A DNA stretch of 28,341 nt. Source: JBEKIK01 sp050013075 (GTDB taxonomy: Bacteria; Planctomycetota; Planctomycetia; Pirellulales; Thermoguttaceae). Below the pieces are notes generated by a model. It was not told where the DNA came from and searched no databases. It worked only from the letters and a program-made list of their open reading frames with translations. The stretch is from NCBI GenBank assembly GCA_050013075.1, contig JBEKFZ010000055.1, forward strand, positions 1 to 28,341, in the 5' to 3' direction. Made by a program: the position numbers and the translations under genes. Below are positions 15,798-23,841 of the stretch, one piece after another (position 1 is the first letter of the stretch; each line of letters begins with the position of its first letter).

Positions 15798-17459
15798 ATG
15801 AATAATCTAGACGAATATCTTCATAATCCGCCTGCGGACTACTGCAATCGCCTGGCCGCCCCGGAACCTCTGCGTCCGCACTATCCTTGCCGCATTCTTG
15901 TTTTATTAATCTTGGTGTTGGCGTGCCTCATTCCCCGCGCAGTGATTGCTTTGCGCCTAAGCAGCATCTGTCCCGACGGCGTTTTATACATCAGACTGGC
16001 CGAAGCCTTGAAAGAGGGCCGTTTCAGCCGAGCTTTTGAAACGATGAACTTGAACGCTTACCCGGTGATATTGATGGTTATCAATCGACTGGGATTGAGT
16101 TGGGAAACGTGCGGCATGATTTGGGGTATTCTGATTTCCGGCCTGGTGGTGTTGCCTCTTTTCGGCTGGGTGCGCAGGCAGTTCGACGACACAGTGGCCC
16201 TGGCCGCATGTCTGCTGTACGCCGTCCATCCGATCTTTATCCAATGGAGCCCGGAAATCATTCGCGACCCCACGTTCTGGTTCTTCTTTACCTTGTCGTT
16301 GTACTTGCTATGGCGGGCCGTGACCGAGGTCCGCGTAGGCTTTTCGCTTGCGGCGGGCCTGGCCCTGACGTTCGCGGTTATGACGCGCTTTGAGGGACTA
16401 TTTCTCTTGGTCCCTCTTGGTTTATGGACGTTTTGGCGGTATCGTGCCTTAATCCCGGGCCGTGATCGGGCAAAACTCGCGGCAGGCGCAGTGCTTTCGG
16501 TTATTGCTTTTCCCGCATTGATACTGTTGGTAAATTTCACGCTGCTGCACCATTACTCGCAATGGGTTTCCATCCGTTTTGCCCCCTTATCGTTGATTCA
16601 TTATTGGTGGAACGGAATGTTCTTGACCGCGCCGGTCAATGTCGCCGGAGACGAGGCCCGGATCCAAACATACGTCTCCTTGGGACGAATGATCGCCATA
16701 TATGTTCCGACGTTGGTCAAGGGTCTTTCGCCGTTGTTCGCTTTACTGATGCTGGGCGGGTGGTGGAAATGGCGTCGCGTTTGGGGGCGCCGCGATCATC
16801 AACCGCTGTTTTACATCGCCCTGGCAATCATGTTGGCCGCCTGGATTCACGCCTGGTGCGCGAAAGGGTCGTGCGATCGCTATTTTCTGCCGATCGTGCT
16901 AATGGCGTCGCCGTTTGCGGCATTGGGGCTTTTGGCTTTCACCGGGCGGTTGCTGCGCTTTGCCGAGCGGTTGAATAATACCGCGATTTTACGGCGCGTC
17001 GTCGTTTTCGCTCCCCTGATAATCGTCGCTTTCACGGGCTGGAACGTCGCCTTTTCCGGCCCCTACGACCGACGTGAAGCCGAGGTGGAACTGGCCGATT
17101 GGGTGCGTCAGCAATACGGGCCTTCCGCATTGATATTCGGCTCCGAAGGCGTTACGCCCGTGGTCGCCTATTATGCCAAGGCATGTTGGTCCACGCTGGC
17201 AATAAACATGGATGACCGAACGGTTTTGGAAAAGATCGAGTATCTTAGGCCCGACGTGATCCTGCTCATGGCAACGCGGCGCAAAGATTTGCAGGATACA
17301 AAACAACTTATCGACAAGATTGAGAAATTGGAATATGCCGAAATCGCTCGATCCAATTTACCGCACGGAATGGACGACGTGCTTGTGGTTTTAAACCGAG
17401 GCAACGTCTTGCCGCCGATCAACGCCCAGACCGGCGGCAAGACGATCTCGCGAAAATGA
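15798..17459 (+). CDS. GT-C-type membrane glycosyltransferase (PMT/ArnT-like)
   Basis: This is a 553-residue protein with about ten membrane segments between residues 30 and 420. The acidic loop after the first segment (SSICPDGVLYIRLAEALKEG) has the Asp expected in GT-C enzymes, which use polyprenyl-phosphate sugars on the outer face of the inner membrane. Further loop features are MTRFEG and WCAKGSCDRYFLPI; the last resembles the 'RY-lP' motif of this superfamily. A C-terminal soluble domain of about 130 residues follows. In this locus it may add a side sugar to the lipid-linked glycan or transfer a sugar to protein. Donor and acceptor are not known. Confidence 0.82.
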   Translation: MNNLDEYLHNPPADYCNRLAAPEPLRPHYPCRILVLLILVLACLIPRAVIALRLSSICPDGVLYIRLAEALKEGRFSRAFETMNLNAYPVILMVINRLGLSWETCGMIWGILISGLVVLPLFGWVRRQFDDTVALAACLLYAVHPIFIQWSPEIIRDPTFWFFFTLSLYLLWRAVTEVRVGFSLAAGLALTFAVMTRFEGLFLLVPLGLWTFWRYRALIPGRDRAKLAAGAVLSVIAFPALILLVNFTLLHHYSQWVSIRFAPLSLIHYWWNGMFLTAPVNVAGDEARIQTYVSLGRMIAIYVPTLVKGLSPLFALLMLGGWWKWRRVWGRRDHQPLFYIALAIMLAAWIHAWCAKGSCDRYFLPIVLMASPFAALGLLAFTGRLLRFAERLNNTAILRRVVVFAPLIIVAFTGWNVAFSGPYDRREAEVELADWVRQQYGPSALIFGSEGVTPVVAYYAKACWSTLAINMDDRTVLEKIEYLRPDVILLMATRRKDLQDTKQLIDKIEKLEYAEIARSNLPHGMDDVLVVLNRGNVLPPINAQTGGKTISRK

Positions 17460-17513
17460 AAGAACCATTCGACAAGGAAAGGGCCGTAACGCCCTAACGC
17501 AACGGATTGCGTC

Positions 17514-19022
17514 ATGATCTCCCTGGCTTTGCTATTCTCCATTACATTCGCGGCGTCATTGGCGCTGACGGTGATCGTCCGCGCGGCGGCCTTGCGCTGG
17601 GGAATCGTGGACCGGCCCGACGGCCAAAGAAAAACCCATAACGGCATCAAGCCCTTGGGCGGGGGCGTGGCCCTGTATTTGTCGATGATCCTGGGGCTGC
17701 TGGCAGCCAATTATTTAAGTTACGGATCCTGGCAAAATCTGTGGGAGCTCTCGCTAGTGGTCATATTTGCGGGAGGTTTTGTCTGCTTTTTCGGCCTAGT
17801 CGACGACATCATCCGCCTGAACGCCCGTTTCAAGCTCCTCATGCAAGTCTGTGCGGTGTTGCCCATCGCCTTGGCGGGATACAGTATCGACAAGGTCGTC
17901 GCATTCGGCTACAGGATCGAACTTGGCTACCTGGCCATACCGATAACCGTTCTCTGGCTTATCGGTTGCATAAATGCCCTGAATTTGATCGACGGCATGG
18001 ACGGTCTTGCCTCGGTGGTCGGTCTTTCCACGGCCGCCATGATGGGCCTGATCGCGGCCAGCGAAGGACGCGAATATGTAAGCATTATTGCCTTGGTCCT
18101 GTCCGGCGCCTTGGCCGGATTCCTGGTACTGAACCGGCCGCCGGCCAGTATCTTCCTGGGCGACTCGGGAAGCATGGTCATCGGGCTGACCGTGGGCTTG
18201 CTGGGAATGCAAGGATCGATGAAAACTTCGGCCACGCTTTCGATTACCGCCCCCGCGGTTGTGATGATCCTGCCGATGTTCGATATCGTCGCCGCCGTGA
18301 TCCGCCGGGAATTGACCGGCCGGCGTTTTTATTCGCCCGACCGCGAACATATCCACCATATTCTGCTCAATCGAGGCCTGACTCCCTGGCAGGTTTTGTG
18401 CATTCTGGGAGCTTTGTGTTTGACCACCGGCGCCGCCGCCACGGCAGCCACCATTTTCCGCAAGGATGCGCTGGCGTGGATAACCGCCCTGGTCCTGATT
18501 GTAATGTTGATTCGCATGAAATTGTTCGGACATCGCGAATTCTCCTTGTTGCGCGAAGTGTTAATCAGACGATATTACGCCTTCACCCGATTTTTATCTC
18601 GGACAGTCCGGCCGGGACAAGCCGGTTTTATCAAACACTCCGCCGTAACATTGGAAACGGCCTGGGAGACGCTTGTAACAGAAATAAAACCCTGGAATAT
18701 TTGCCGTTTGGAATTGAAAATCCGCCGCGGTCCGATCATCGGGCGGCGCTATTGGATCGACCCGGCAATCGATAAAACTCAAAAATGTCACTGGTCCATG
18801 GCCGTTTCGATCGACCGGCGCGACGATGGGCTTTGTGAACTTACCGCCGACGGATTGGAAAAACCCCGCGAAGACGGCCAGTTGACGCGCCTGAACGACT
18901 TGCTCAAGGCATTCGGCAATCGCGTATGCCAACCGGCCGAAGACGCCGAGGTCCTGCCGTTTTTGCACGAAATCCGCATCTCTTCCCCGGAAACGCGCGA
19001 AGAGCGCCGAAAAGCGGCGTAA
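17514..19022 (+). CDS. WecA/TagO-type phosphoglycosyltransferase with C-terminal extension
   Basis: This 502-residue protein likely starts the glycan by moving a HexNAc-1-phosphate to undecaprenyl phosphate. The polytopic core (residues 1 to about 343) has the family motifs: DRPDGQRKTHNGIKPLGGG, LVDDI, NALNLIDGMDGLA, FLGDSGS and the HIHH motif in SPDREHIHHILLNRGL. Typical WecA/TagO proteins are 320-370 residues. Here about 159 extra residues follow the last membrane segment, with TAWETLVTEIKPWNICRLEL, GPIIGRRYW and GLCELTADGL as marked parts. The extension is soluble, presumably cytosolic, and of no family I recognise. The gene follows the GT-C gene by 54 bases and precedes a GT2 gene. Confidence 0.93.
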   Translation: MISLALLFSITFAASLALTVIVRAAALRWGIVDRPDGQRKTHNGIKPLGGGVALYLSMILGLLAANYLSYGSWQNLWELSLVVIFAGGFVCFFGLVDDIIRLNARFKLLMQVCAVLPIALAGYSIDKVVAFGYRIELGYLAIPITVLWLIGCINALNLIDGMDGLASVVGLSTAAMMGLIAASEGREYVSIIALVLSGALAGFLVLNRPPASIFLGDSGSMVIGLTVGLLGMQGSMKTSATLSITAPAVVMILPMFDIVAAVIRRELTGRRFYSPDREHIHHILLNRGLTPWQVLCILGALCLTTGAAATAATIFRKDALAWITALVLIVMLIRMKLFGHREFSLLREVLIRRYYAFTRFLSRTVRPGQAGFIKHSAVTLETAWETLVTEIKPWNICRLELKIRRGPIIGRRYWIDPAIDKTQKCHWSMAVSIDRRDDGLCELTADGLEKPREDGQLTRLNDLLKAFGNRVCQPAEDAEVLPFLHEIRISSPETREERRKAA

Positions 19023-19110
19023 ACAATTATCAAAACACCGAGGTTGCCGCGCAGGTTTTCAATAAATACGAAATATATTACGAGAATTCCGATCTGGAGA
19101 AAATCCGCCG

Positions 19111-19965
19111 ATGTATGACTTGCCCGACATCATCCCCCTGCCCCAAACCAGGCCGGATCTCGACATTGGAGTGGTGTATACTTGCGAAAGCGATTTGATG
19201 CCGCCCTTGCTATCGACTTTGCAGGCCTCGGGCAACGGTTTGCGCATGCGTCTTATTATAATCGACAACTTTTCCGAACACGGCGTTCAGCGCTATCGTC
19301 ATTTTTTTTCAGACACGGTTCTCCTGCCGAATACCCGGCGCCTGCACTACGCGGCGAATCTCAATCGGGTGCTGCACGCCTCGACGGCAAAATACATTTT
19401 ACTGCTTAACACCGACATATATTTCGATCCCGAAGAGCAGTGCCTGACCCGAATGGCCGCCTTCATGGACACGCATCCCGATTGCGGCATTGCCGGCTGC
19501 CGGCTCTATCATGCCGACGGAGATTTAGCTTATCCGGCCCGCCGATTTCAGACGGTCTCGACGATTATGGCGCGGCGCTTGGGCATGGGCCGGCTTTTCA
19601 GGCAATCGCTCGACAATTATTTTTACCGCGAACGCGCCATCACCGACAGCTTCCCCTGCGATTGGCTCTCGGGCTGCTTCATGATGATTCGCCGCGAGGC
19701 CTTCGAGGACGTGGGATGCTTCGATGAAGGCTTTATCAAGTATTTCGAAGACGTGGACATGTGTCTGCGCATGGCCAGGGCAGGATGGCAAGTCATGTAT
19801 CACGGCGGAACATATTGCTATCACCTGGAACAAAGGGCCAGTAAAGGGTTCTTTTCGCTCGATGCCCGCAAACACCTTCGCTCGTATCTGCGCTGGTTGT
19901 GGAAATGGGGCTTTGCCCCAGATCACCATGCGGCCCCTCCGGCCAGCCGCCGCATTGCCGGGTAA
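19111..19965 (+). CDS. Glycosyltransferase family 2 (rhamnosyltransferase-like)
   Basis: This 284-residue GT-A enzyme has the first Asp block at LRMRLIIIDNFSEHG, the metal-binding DxD-like LLLNTDIYF, and the acceptor segment CDWLSGCFMMIRREAFEDVG followed by FDEGFIKYFEDVDMCLRMARAGW. This last block is typical of WbbL-like rhamnosyltransferases, so an inverting transferase is expected. GGAG lies about 11 bases before the ATG. It is the last gene of the polysaccharide locus before a repeat-filled spacer. Exact donor and linkage are unknown. Confidence 0.93.
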   Translation: MYDLPDIIPLPQTRPDLDIGVVYTCESDLMPPLLSTLQASGNGLRMRLIIIDNFSEHGVQRYRHFFSDTVLLPNTRRLHYAANLNRVLHASTAKYILLLNTDIYFDPEEQCLTRMAAFMDTHPDCGIAGCRLYHADGDLAYPARRFQTVSTIMARRLGMGRLFRQSLDNYFYRERAITDSFPCDWLSGCFMMIRREAFEDVGCFDEGFIKYFEDVDMCLRMARAGWQVMYHGGTYCYHLEQRASKGFFSLDARKHLRSYLRWLWKWGFAPDHHAAPPASRRIAG

Positions 19966-20037
19966 AGGGTTCAGAGGGCAGGGTTCAAGATTCAAATTTC
20001 AGGTTTCATAATTTTGGGTACAGGATTTAAAAGGGGG

Positions 20038-20061
20038 GTGGTCAGTTTACTGACCACTTTT
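20038..20061. repeat. Palindrome GTGGTCAGT-ACTGACCAC, second copy
   Basis: GTGGTCAGT (20038-20046) pairs with ACTGACCAC (20049-20057), then TTTT. It is the same as the copy after greA at 8774-8798, including the preceding CAGGATTTA-AAGGGG context. It could end transcription of the polysaccharide locus. Confidence 0.75.
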
Positions 20062-20185
20062 CAGGATTTTAGGTTCAGGGTTCAGGTTTCAGTGGACGGT
20101 GGGCGGTGGCTGGTTTGCAGAAGGCGGTGGAAAATTCTTTTCCGCTAATTCGCACTGCGTACCCCGTACTCTGTACTTTAATCTA

Positions 20186-20194
20186 TGATATAAT
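20186..20194 (+). promoter_or_regulatory. Extended -10 element upstream of the methyltransferase gene
   Basis: TGATATAAT fits TGnTATAAT and sits about 125 bases before the start at 20320. No good -35 is seen. It is tentative. Confidence 0.35.
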
Positions 20195-20319
20195 TATCCA
20201 TAATGTACAATGTAATTATGTTTGATTCCTAATTTGGAGCCAAACAGGAATGTCCGGCCTCCTGAAACCTGCCCCCTGCGTTCTGAACCCTGAACCCTGA
20301 ACTCTGGCCCCTCTCATTC

Positions 20320-21231
20320 ATGCATCCCACGATAGCAAAACTCATTTCGACCAGGCCGGTGATAACCGACGGCGCCTGGGGAACCAACAATCCGGTGATT
20401 ACTGACGGCGCCTGGGGAACCCAATTACAAATCCGCGGCATGCCTGTAGGATCGACTCCCGATGCATGGAATCTGCTCCAGCCCGAGAAAGTCGAGGAGG
20501 TCGCTCGATCTTACGTCGAAGCCGGCAGCCAGGTGATCTTAACCAACACCTTTGGCGCAAATCGCTTCATCCTCGGCCGGCATGGACTGGCGGATAAGGT
20601 TGCCGATATCAATCGCATCGGCGTGGAAATCTCCAAAAAGGCTGCAGATGGCAAGGCCAAGGTTTTCGCTTCGATAGGTCCCAGCGGAGTAATGCTTTTA
20701 ATGGGCGACGTGAGCATGGATGAATTGCAGGACGCTTTTGCCCAACAGGCTCAAGCCCAGGCCGCAGCCGGGGCCGACGGCATCGTGATCGAGACAATGT
20801 CCGATCTGACCGAGGCCAAACTGGCCCTTGCCGCCGCCCTGGAAACCGGTCTGCCAGTTGTGGCTTGCATGACTTTCGATTCCGGGGCCAAACTCGATCG
20901 CACCATGATGGGCGTTACACCCGAACAAGCCGCCGAGCAGTTGACCTCCGCCGGAGCCGAGGTAATCGGGGCGAATTGCGGTCAGGGCATCGCCGGTTAT
21001 GCGCCTATATGCGGCCGGTTGCAAGCCTCTACGATCAGGCCCATCTGGATCAAAGCCAATGCCGGTCTGCCGCACATGGTGGATGGCAAGGCCGTGTATA
21101 CCCAAACGCCCGAAGAATTCGCCTCCTTTGTGCCGCAACTCGTCCAATCCGGCGCCGTCTTTATCGGCGGCTGCTGCGGCACCACGCCGGAATACATCAG
21201 GGCGATAAAAGATAAATTTAGCGGCTATTGA
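20320..21231 (+). CDS. Homocysteine S-methyltransferase family protein
   Basis: This 303-residue TIM barrel protein is related to the N-terminal domain of MetH and to BHMT. The zinc-binding Cys residues are in place: GANCGQG and GGCCGTTPEYI. The substrate-side DGAWGTQLQ motif near the N-terminus is present twice (PVITDGAWGTNN then PVITDGAWGTQL) because of an in-frame 36-bp tandem duplication at 20356-20427. TNTFGANR and ETMSDLTEAKLAL are also typical. The enzyme family moves a methyl group to homocysteine from donors such as methyl-corrinoid proteins, betaine or S-methylmethionine; the donor here is unknown. No B12-binding or activation domain is fused. Confidence 0.93.
   Translation: MHPTIAKLISTRPVITDGAWGTNNPVITDGAWGTQLQIRGMPVGSTPDAWNLLQPEKVEEVARSYVEAGSQVILTNTFGANRFILGRHGLADKVADINRIGVEISKKAADGKAKVFASIGPSGVMLLMGDVSMDELQDAFAQQAQAQAAAGADGIVIETMSDLTEAKLALAAALETGLPVVACMTFDSGAKLDRTMMGVTPEQAAEQLTSAGAEVIGANCGQGIAGYAPICGRLQASTIRPIWIKANAGLPHMVDGKAVYTQTPEEFASFVPQLVQSGAVFIGGCCGTTPEYIRAIKDKFSGY
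20356..20427 (+). repeat. In-frame 36-bp tandem duplication inside the methyltransferase gene
   Basis: The units at 20356-20391 and 20392-20427 differ at only a few bases and both encode PVITDGAWGT. The duplication keeps the frame and repeats the first barrel strand and its active-site loop. Confidence 0.92.
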
Positions 21232-21264
21232 GTCTCACGTAATGAATGTCGCGTTTTCGCTTCA

Positions 21265-21337
21265 GAGCCGGGCCGTGTCGGCCCGGAATGACTGGCGTGT
21301 GTCGCCCCGGTTCTACCGGACCGACACGGTCCGGCTC
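21265..21337. repeat. 73-base hairpin element with 22-base inverted ends
   Basis: GAGCCGGGCCGTGTCGGCCC (from 21265) is matched in reverse complement by the segment ending at 21337, with about two mismatches over 22 bases. Each arm is itself partly palindromic around the GTGTCGGCC/GACACGG word. It lies between two convergent genes and could act as a two-way terminator or be a small dispersed element. Confidence 0.8.
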
Positions 21338-21401
21338 CGATTAGATATAATATCATTACTTTTCCGAGGCCCAATAAACAACCGTCCCAGGATTTTCCCT
21401 C

Positions 21402-23210
21402 TCACACCGCCACCGATTCCTGCTCGGATATCGTAACGGGCAACATTGCCGGCTTGGAAACCGGAGCAACGCGAGGCAGGGCGGATTGGCACAGATCGGC
21501 TTCTGGCCGGTCGCCGACTGTGGCGTTGCGTTCATAGAAGGTCGGTGGCTCGTATGTCCAGCCGGAGGCCAGGCGTTTTTCCTCCTTGCGGATTTGACGC
21601 AGCACCAATGGGCCGCCTATCGAGGAATATATCCGCGATTTCCAGCCGTACTCGGCATGTAGATCCCTGAGCAACGCCGATATCTTGGCATACATCGCCG
21701 GATTTTTGCGATAATACAATTTGGCCGCTCCCACCAGCGCCGAAAACGTGGTGCCCAGCTCGCGCGCTTCCCAGGCGTAACGGTCGCGAATGCAGTGATC
21801 CGGGTGATTCTTGTATCTCTGCCAACCGGTCAACGTGGTCCGCACTATGCGCACCACGCTCGGGCCGTTGCGCTGGAAGTCGCGGTTGAATGCGCGAATC
21901 ATGTACTCGGCCGATTGCTCGTCGTTGATATTAGGATGCCGGTAGTTGAAAATAAGCTGACCGTGGATGTCGCTGAGATGATATTCGCTTTCGTCTTTCA
22001 TCAAACCATTGGCCGAAAGTTCGGCGAAAAGCGGAGTGCCGGGGATCGGCGTGTAAAGCATGAATTGATGGAAATCCGTTTCGTGCCGGGCGGCGTAATC
22101 CAAGGCCTCGTCGATGTTCTCGGGCGTGTGGTTTTCCAAACCGATAATGGTCGAGCCCAGCACGCGGATGCCGTGCGACTGCAACTTACGGACCAACTCG
22201 AAGGTATCGACGTCCTTGAGTTTGGCGTATTGGCTGTTTTCGCCTTCGATGCCCATCCACACCCAGGTAATTCCCAGGCGCACAAGCTGATCGATGCTGT
22301 ACGAGCAGAGCACCTTGGCCGAACTGAATACATCCAGCGACCAGGATTTCCGGTTGCATTCCATCAATTCCAAAAGCCGCAATGCGCGTTTGCGGTGGAA
22401 AAGGAAATTTTCGTCCATCACGAAAAACGACCGGACGTGCATCTGCTTTTCCATTTGGCACATCACGTCGAACAGCTCGTCGCCGGTCTGATAGAAATGA
22501 ACGCAATTGCCTTTTCCGCCGAACATCGCCGAAGTGGAGCAAAAATTGCATCCCAAGGGGCAGCCCACTGAAGGAATAAGCGTGGCGGCAACCTCGCCCG
22601 TTTGTTCTTTCACCGATATGCCGGCGTTTCGGGTGCCAAACCCCGACGTAATCATGGGATGCCGCACGGGCTGATTCACATCCTGGCCCAAAAAGCGCCG
22701 GAACCACCGCACCCCCTCGCCCTTGACTATGTAATCGGCGTCGATCCGCTCGCCCAGGTCTGGAACGTTGGCAATGTGCCCGCCGATGACGATTGCCGCA
22801 TTGGGTTGGTATCGCCGGATCAACTCGCACATCTTTTTGACCTTAAATACGTTTGGGATGATCGAAGTAATCCCAATGATGTCGTATTGGCGGGTGCGAA
22901 TTTCTTCGATAAAGCGGTCCAGGACCGGAAAGTCCAACACCACGCACGGGGCATCGATGTTCGCCTGGATCATCATCACCCCCCAACTGCGATGAAACAT
23001 CCGCAATGAGAACGGCCCTTGAGTGCGAGTTACCTGGTTGTGATACAGTTCCATCGGATTGAGCGACCGGCTGCCATATTCGTCATCTTTTCCATAAGGT
23101 CCGAATACGCTGGTCAGCAACACCCGGGCACGAGTTCCGGCCGGATGAACAGGCGGTAAATTTTTTGGGGATTGGCTATTCATGGAGTGATCTGTTAGCA
23201 AAGTAATCAT
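21402..23210 (-). CDS. B12-binding-type radical SAM protein
   Basis: This 602-residue protein starts at the ATG whose complement is at 23208-23210, because GGAGG stands 8 bases upstream; a longer frame to 23255 lacks such a site. The N-terminal region has a cobalamin-binding-like Rossmann pattern (YDIIGITSIIPNVFKVKKM, then AAIVIGGHIANVPDL), without the DxHxxG histidine. The radical SAM cluster motif CxxxCxxC is GCPLGCNFCS (Cys217, Cys221, Cys224), followed by FFVMDENFLF and WMGIEGEN. The family includes BchE-, HpnP- and HpnJ-like enzymes that modify lipids, pigments or natural products. The last 200 residues are helical and unassigned. The substrate is unknown. It is encoded opposite to its neighbours. 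Confidence 0.92.
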   Translation of the reverse strand: MITLLTDHSMNSQSPKNLPPVHPAGTRARVLLTSVFGPYGKDDEYGSRSLNPMELYHNQVTRTQGPFSLRMFHRSWGVMMIQANIDAPCVVLDFPVLDRFIEEIRTRQYDIIGITSIIPNVFKVKKMCELIRRYQPNAAIVIGGHIANVPDLGERIDADYIVKGEGVRWFRRFLGQDVNQPVRHPMITSGFGTRNAGISVKEQTGEVAATLIPSVGCPLGCNFCSTSAMFGGKGNCVHFYQTGDELFDVMCQMEKQMHVRSFFVMDENFLFHRKRALRLLELMECNRKSWSLDVFSSAKVLCSYSIDQLVRLGITWVWMGIEGENSQYAKLKDVDTFELVRKLQSHGIRVLGSTIIGLENHTPENIDEALDYAARHETDFHQFMLYTPIPGTPLFAELSANGLMKDESEYHLSDIHGQLIFNYRHPNINDEQSAEYMIRAFNRDFQRNGPSVVRIVRTTLTGWQRYKNHPDHCIRDRYAWEARELGTTFSALVGAAKLYYRKNPAMYAKISALLRDLHAEYGWKSRIYSSIGGPLVLRQIRKEEKRLASGWTYEPPTFYERNATVGDRPEADLCQSALPRVAPVSKPAMLPVTISEQESVAV

Positions 23211-23213
23211 GGG

Positions 23214-23222
23214 CAATTCCTC
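23214..23222 (-). promoter_or_regulatory. Ribosome binding site of the radical SAM gene
   Basis: Read on the minus strand this is GGAGGAATT, 4 bases before the GCCC-less gap end and 8 bases from GGAGG to the ATG at 23210. It decides the start against the longer frame. Confidence 0.8.
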
Positions 23223-23495
23223 CGATCCTTGTGTGAAGCGGCCGGTGCGGTTCAATCAGTAGAGCGACATTTAAATGGTGATAACCCATACCGCCTTATT
23301 CCTTCGTTGATTCGAATCATTTCAGGTATTATATGACCAGTCGCCCAACGACATATTGGCACTATGTATTAGTTGCGTAATAGCTGAGTAATAGTTTTGT
23401 TGGATAGTTTAACAAGTGCGACGGGGTAAATTATCATACATTCAATGGGGGGTGATTTTCCAACCGTTAAAGGTGCCATTTTGGAGATTTTTTAT

Positions 23496-23657
23496 ATAAG
23501 AACCTATCCCAAAAGTCATCCTGACGGGCACCGACGCGAAGCGTTGGTCGGCGAAGGATCTCCATATTTGGCAATATATTGCCCATTTTAGCTATATATT
23601 TCTTCAAGATTCTTCGCTTCGCTCAGAATGACATTATTGTTTTAGGATATTCCCTAA
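23496..23657. mobile_element. MITE-like element, copy 2, with internal insertion
   Basis: About 162 bases with ends ATAAGAACCTATCCCAAAA and, at the right, the reverse complement of TTAGGGAATATCCTAAAA. The inner inverted words are AGTCATCCTGA and GCTTCGCTCAGAATGAC. Compared with copy 3, about 27 extra bases (23525-23553) interrupt the left inner word; the same extra word occurs alone at 961-987. Confidence 0.8.
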
Positions 23658-23725
23658 ATGTTTCTCAATCATCTATTTAGCCATACATGAATGGGCAGCC
23701 GGCTAAAAATAATTCTCCTGTTGGG

Positions 23726-23746
23726 GGCGACAGTTGTACTGTCGCC
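23726..23746. repeat. Palindrome GGCGACAGT-TGT-ACTGTCGCC
   Basis: This perfect 9-bp stem with a TGT loop lies about 95 bases before the histidine kinase gene. Two relatives lie between that gene and the response regulator gene at 24866-24932. Confidence 0.85.
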
Positions 23747-23841
23747 ACCGGGGTAGATCGAAGATGTAACTACCAAATACCGCCCGGATTTGGTATCTTC
23801 GATCATATGAACTTCCTGGAAAACTTTATTCATCAAAAATC

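Larger units (their letters stand above)
19966..20319. other. Gene-free spacer with repeats and a promoter candidate
   Basis: No gene is seen in these 354 bases. The spacer holds the palindrome also found after greA (20038-20061), CCCTGAACCCTGAA-type short repeats (about 20280-20305), a CCGTACTCTGTACTTTAA word like that at 1121-1150, and an AT-rich stretch with an extended -10 element at 20186-20194. Confidence 0.7.
23223..23841. other. Gene-free divergent spacer with two repeat elements
   Basis: About 600 bases separate the divergent radical SAM and histidine kinase genes. They hold MITE-like copy 2 (23496-23657) and a palindrome (23726-23746). The 240 bases next to the radical SAM gene are AT-rich and should contain its promoter, but no convincing -35/-10 pair was found. 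Confidence 0.7.

Noticed and set aside
21795..22571. A 258-residue plus-strand open frame inside the radical SAM gene
   Set aside because: It is the antisense shadow of a gene with clear family motifs, and its composition (His- and Val-rich) is that of a reverse-strand artefact.
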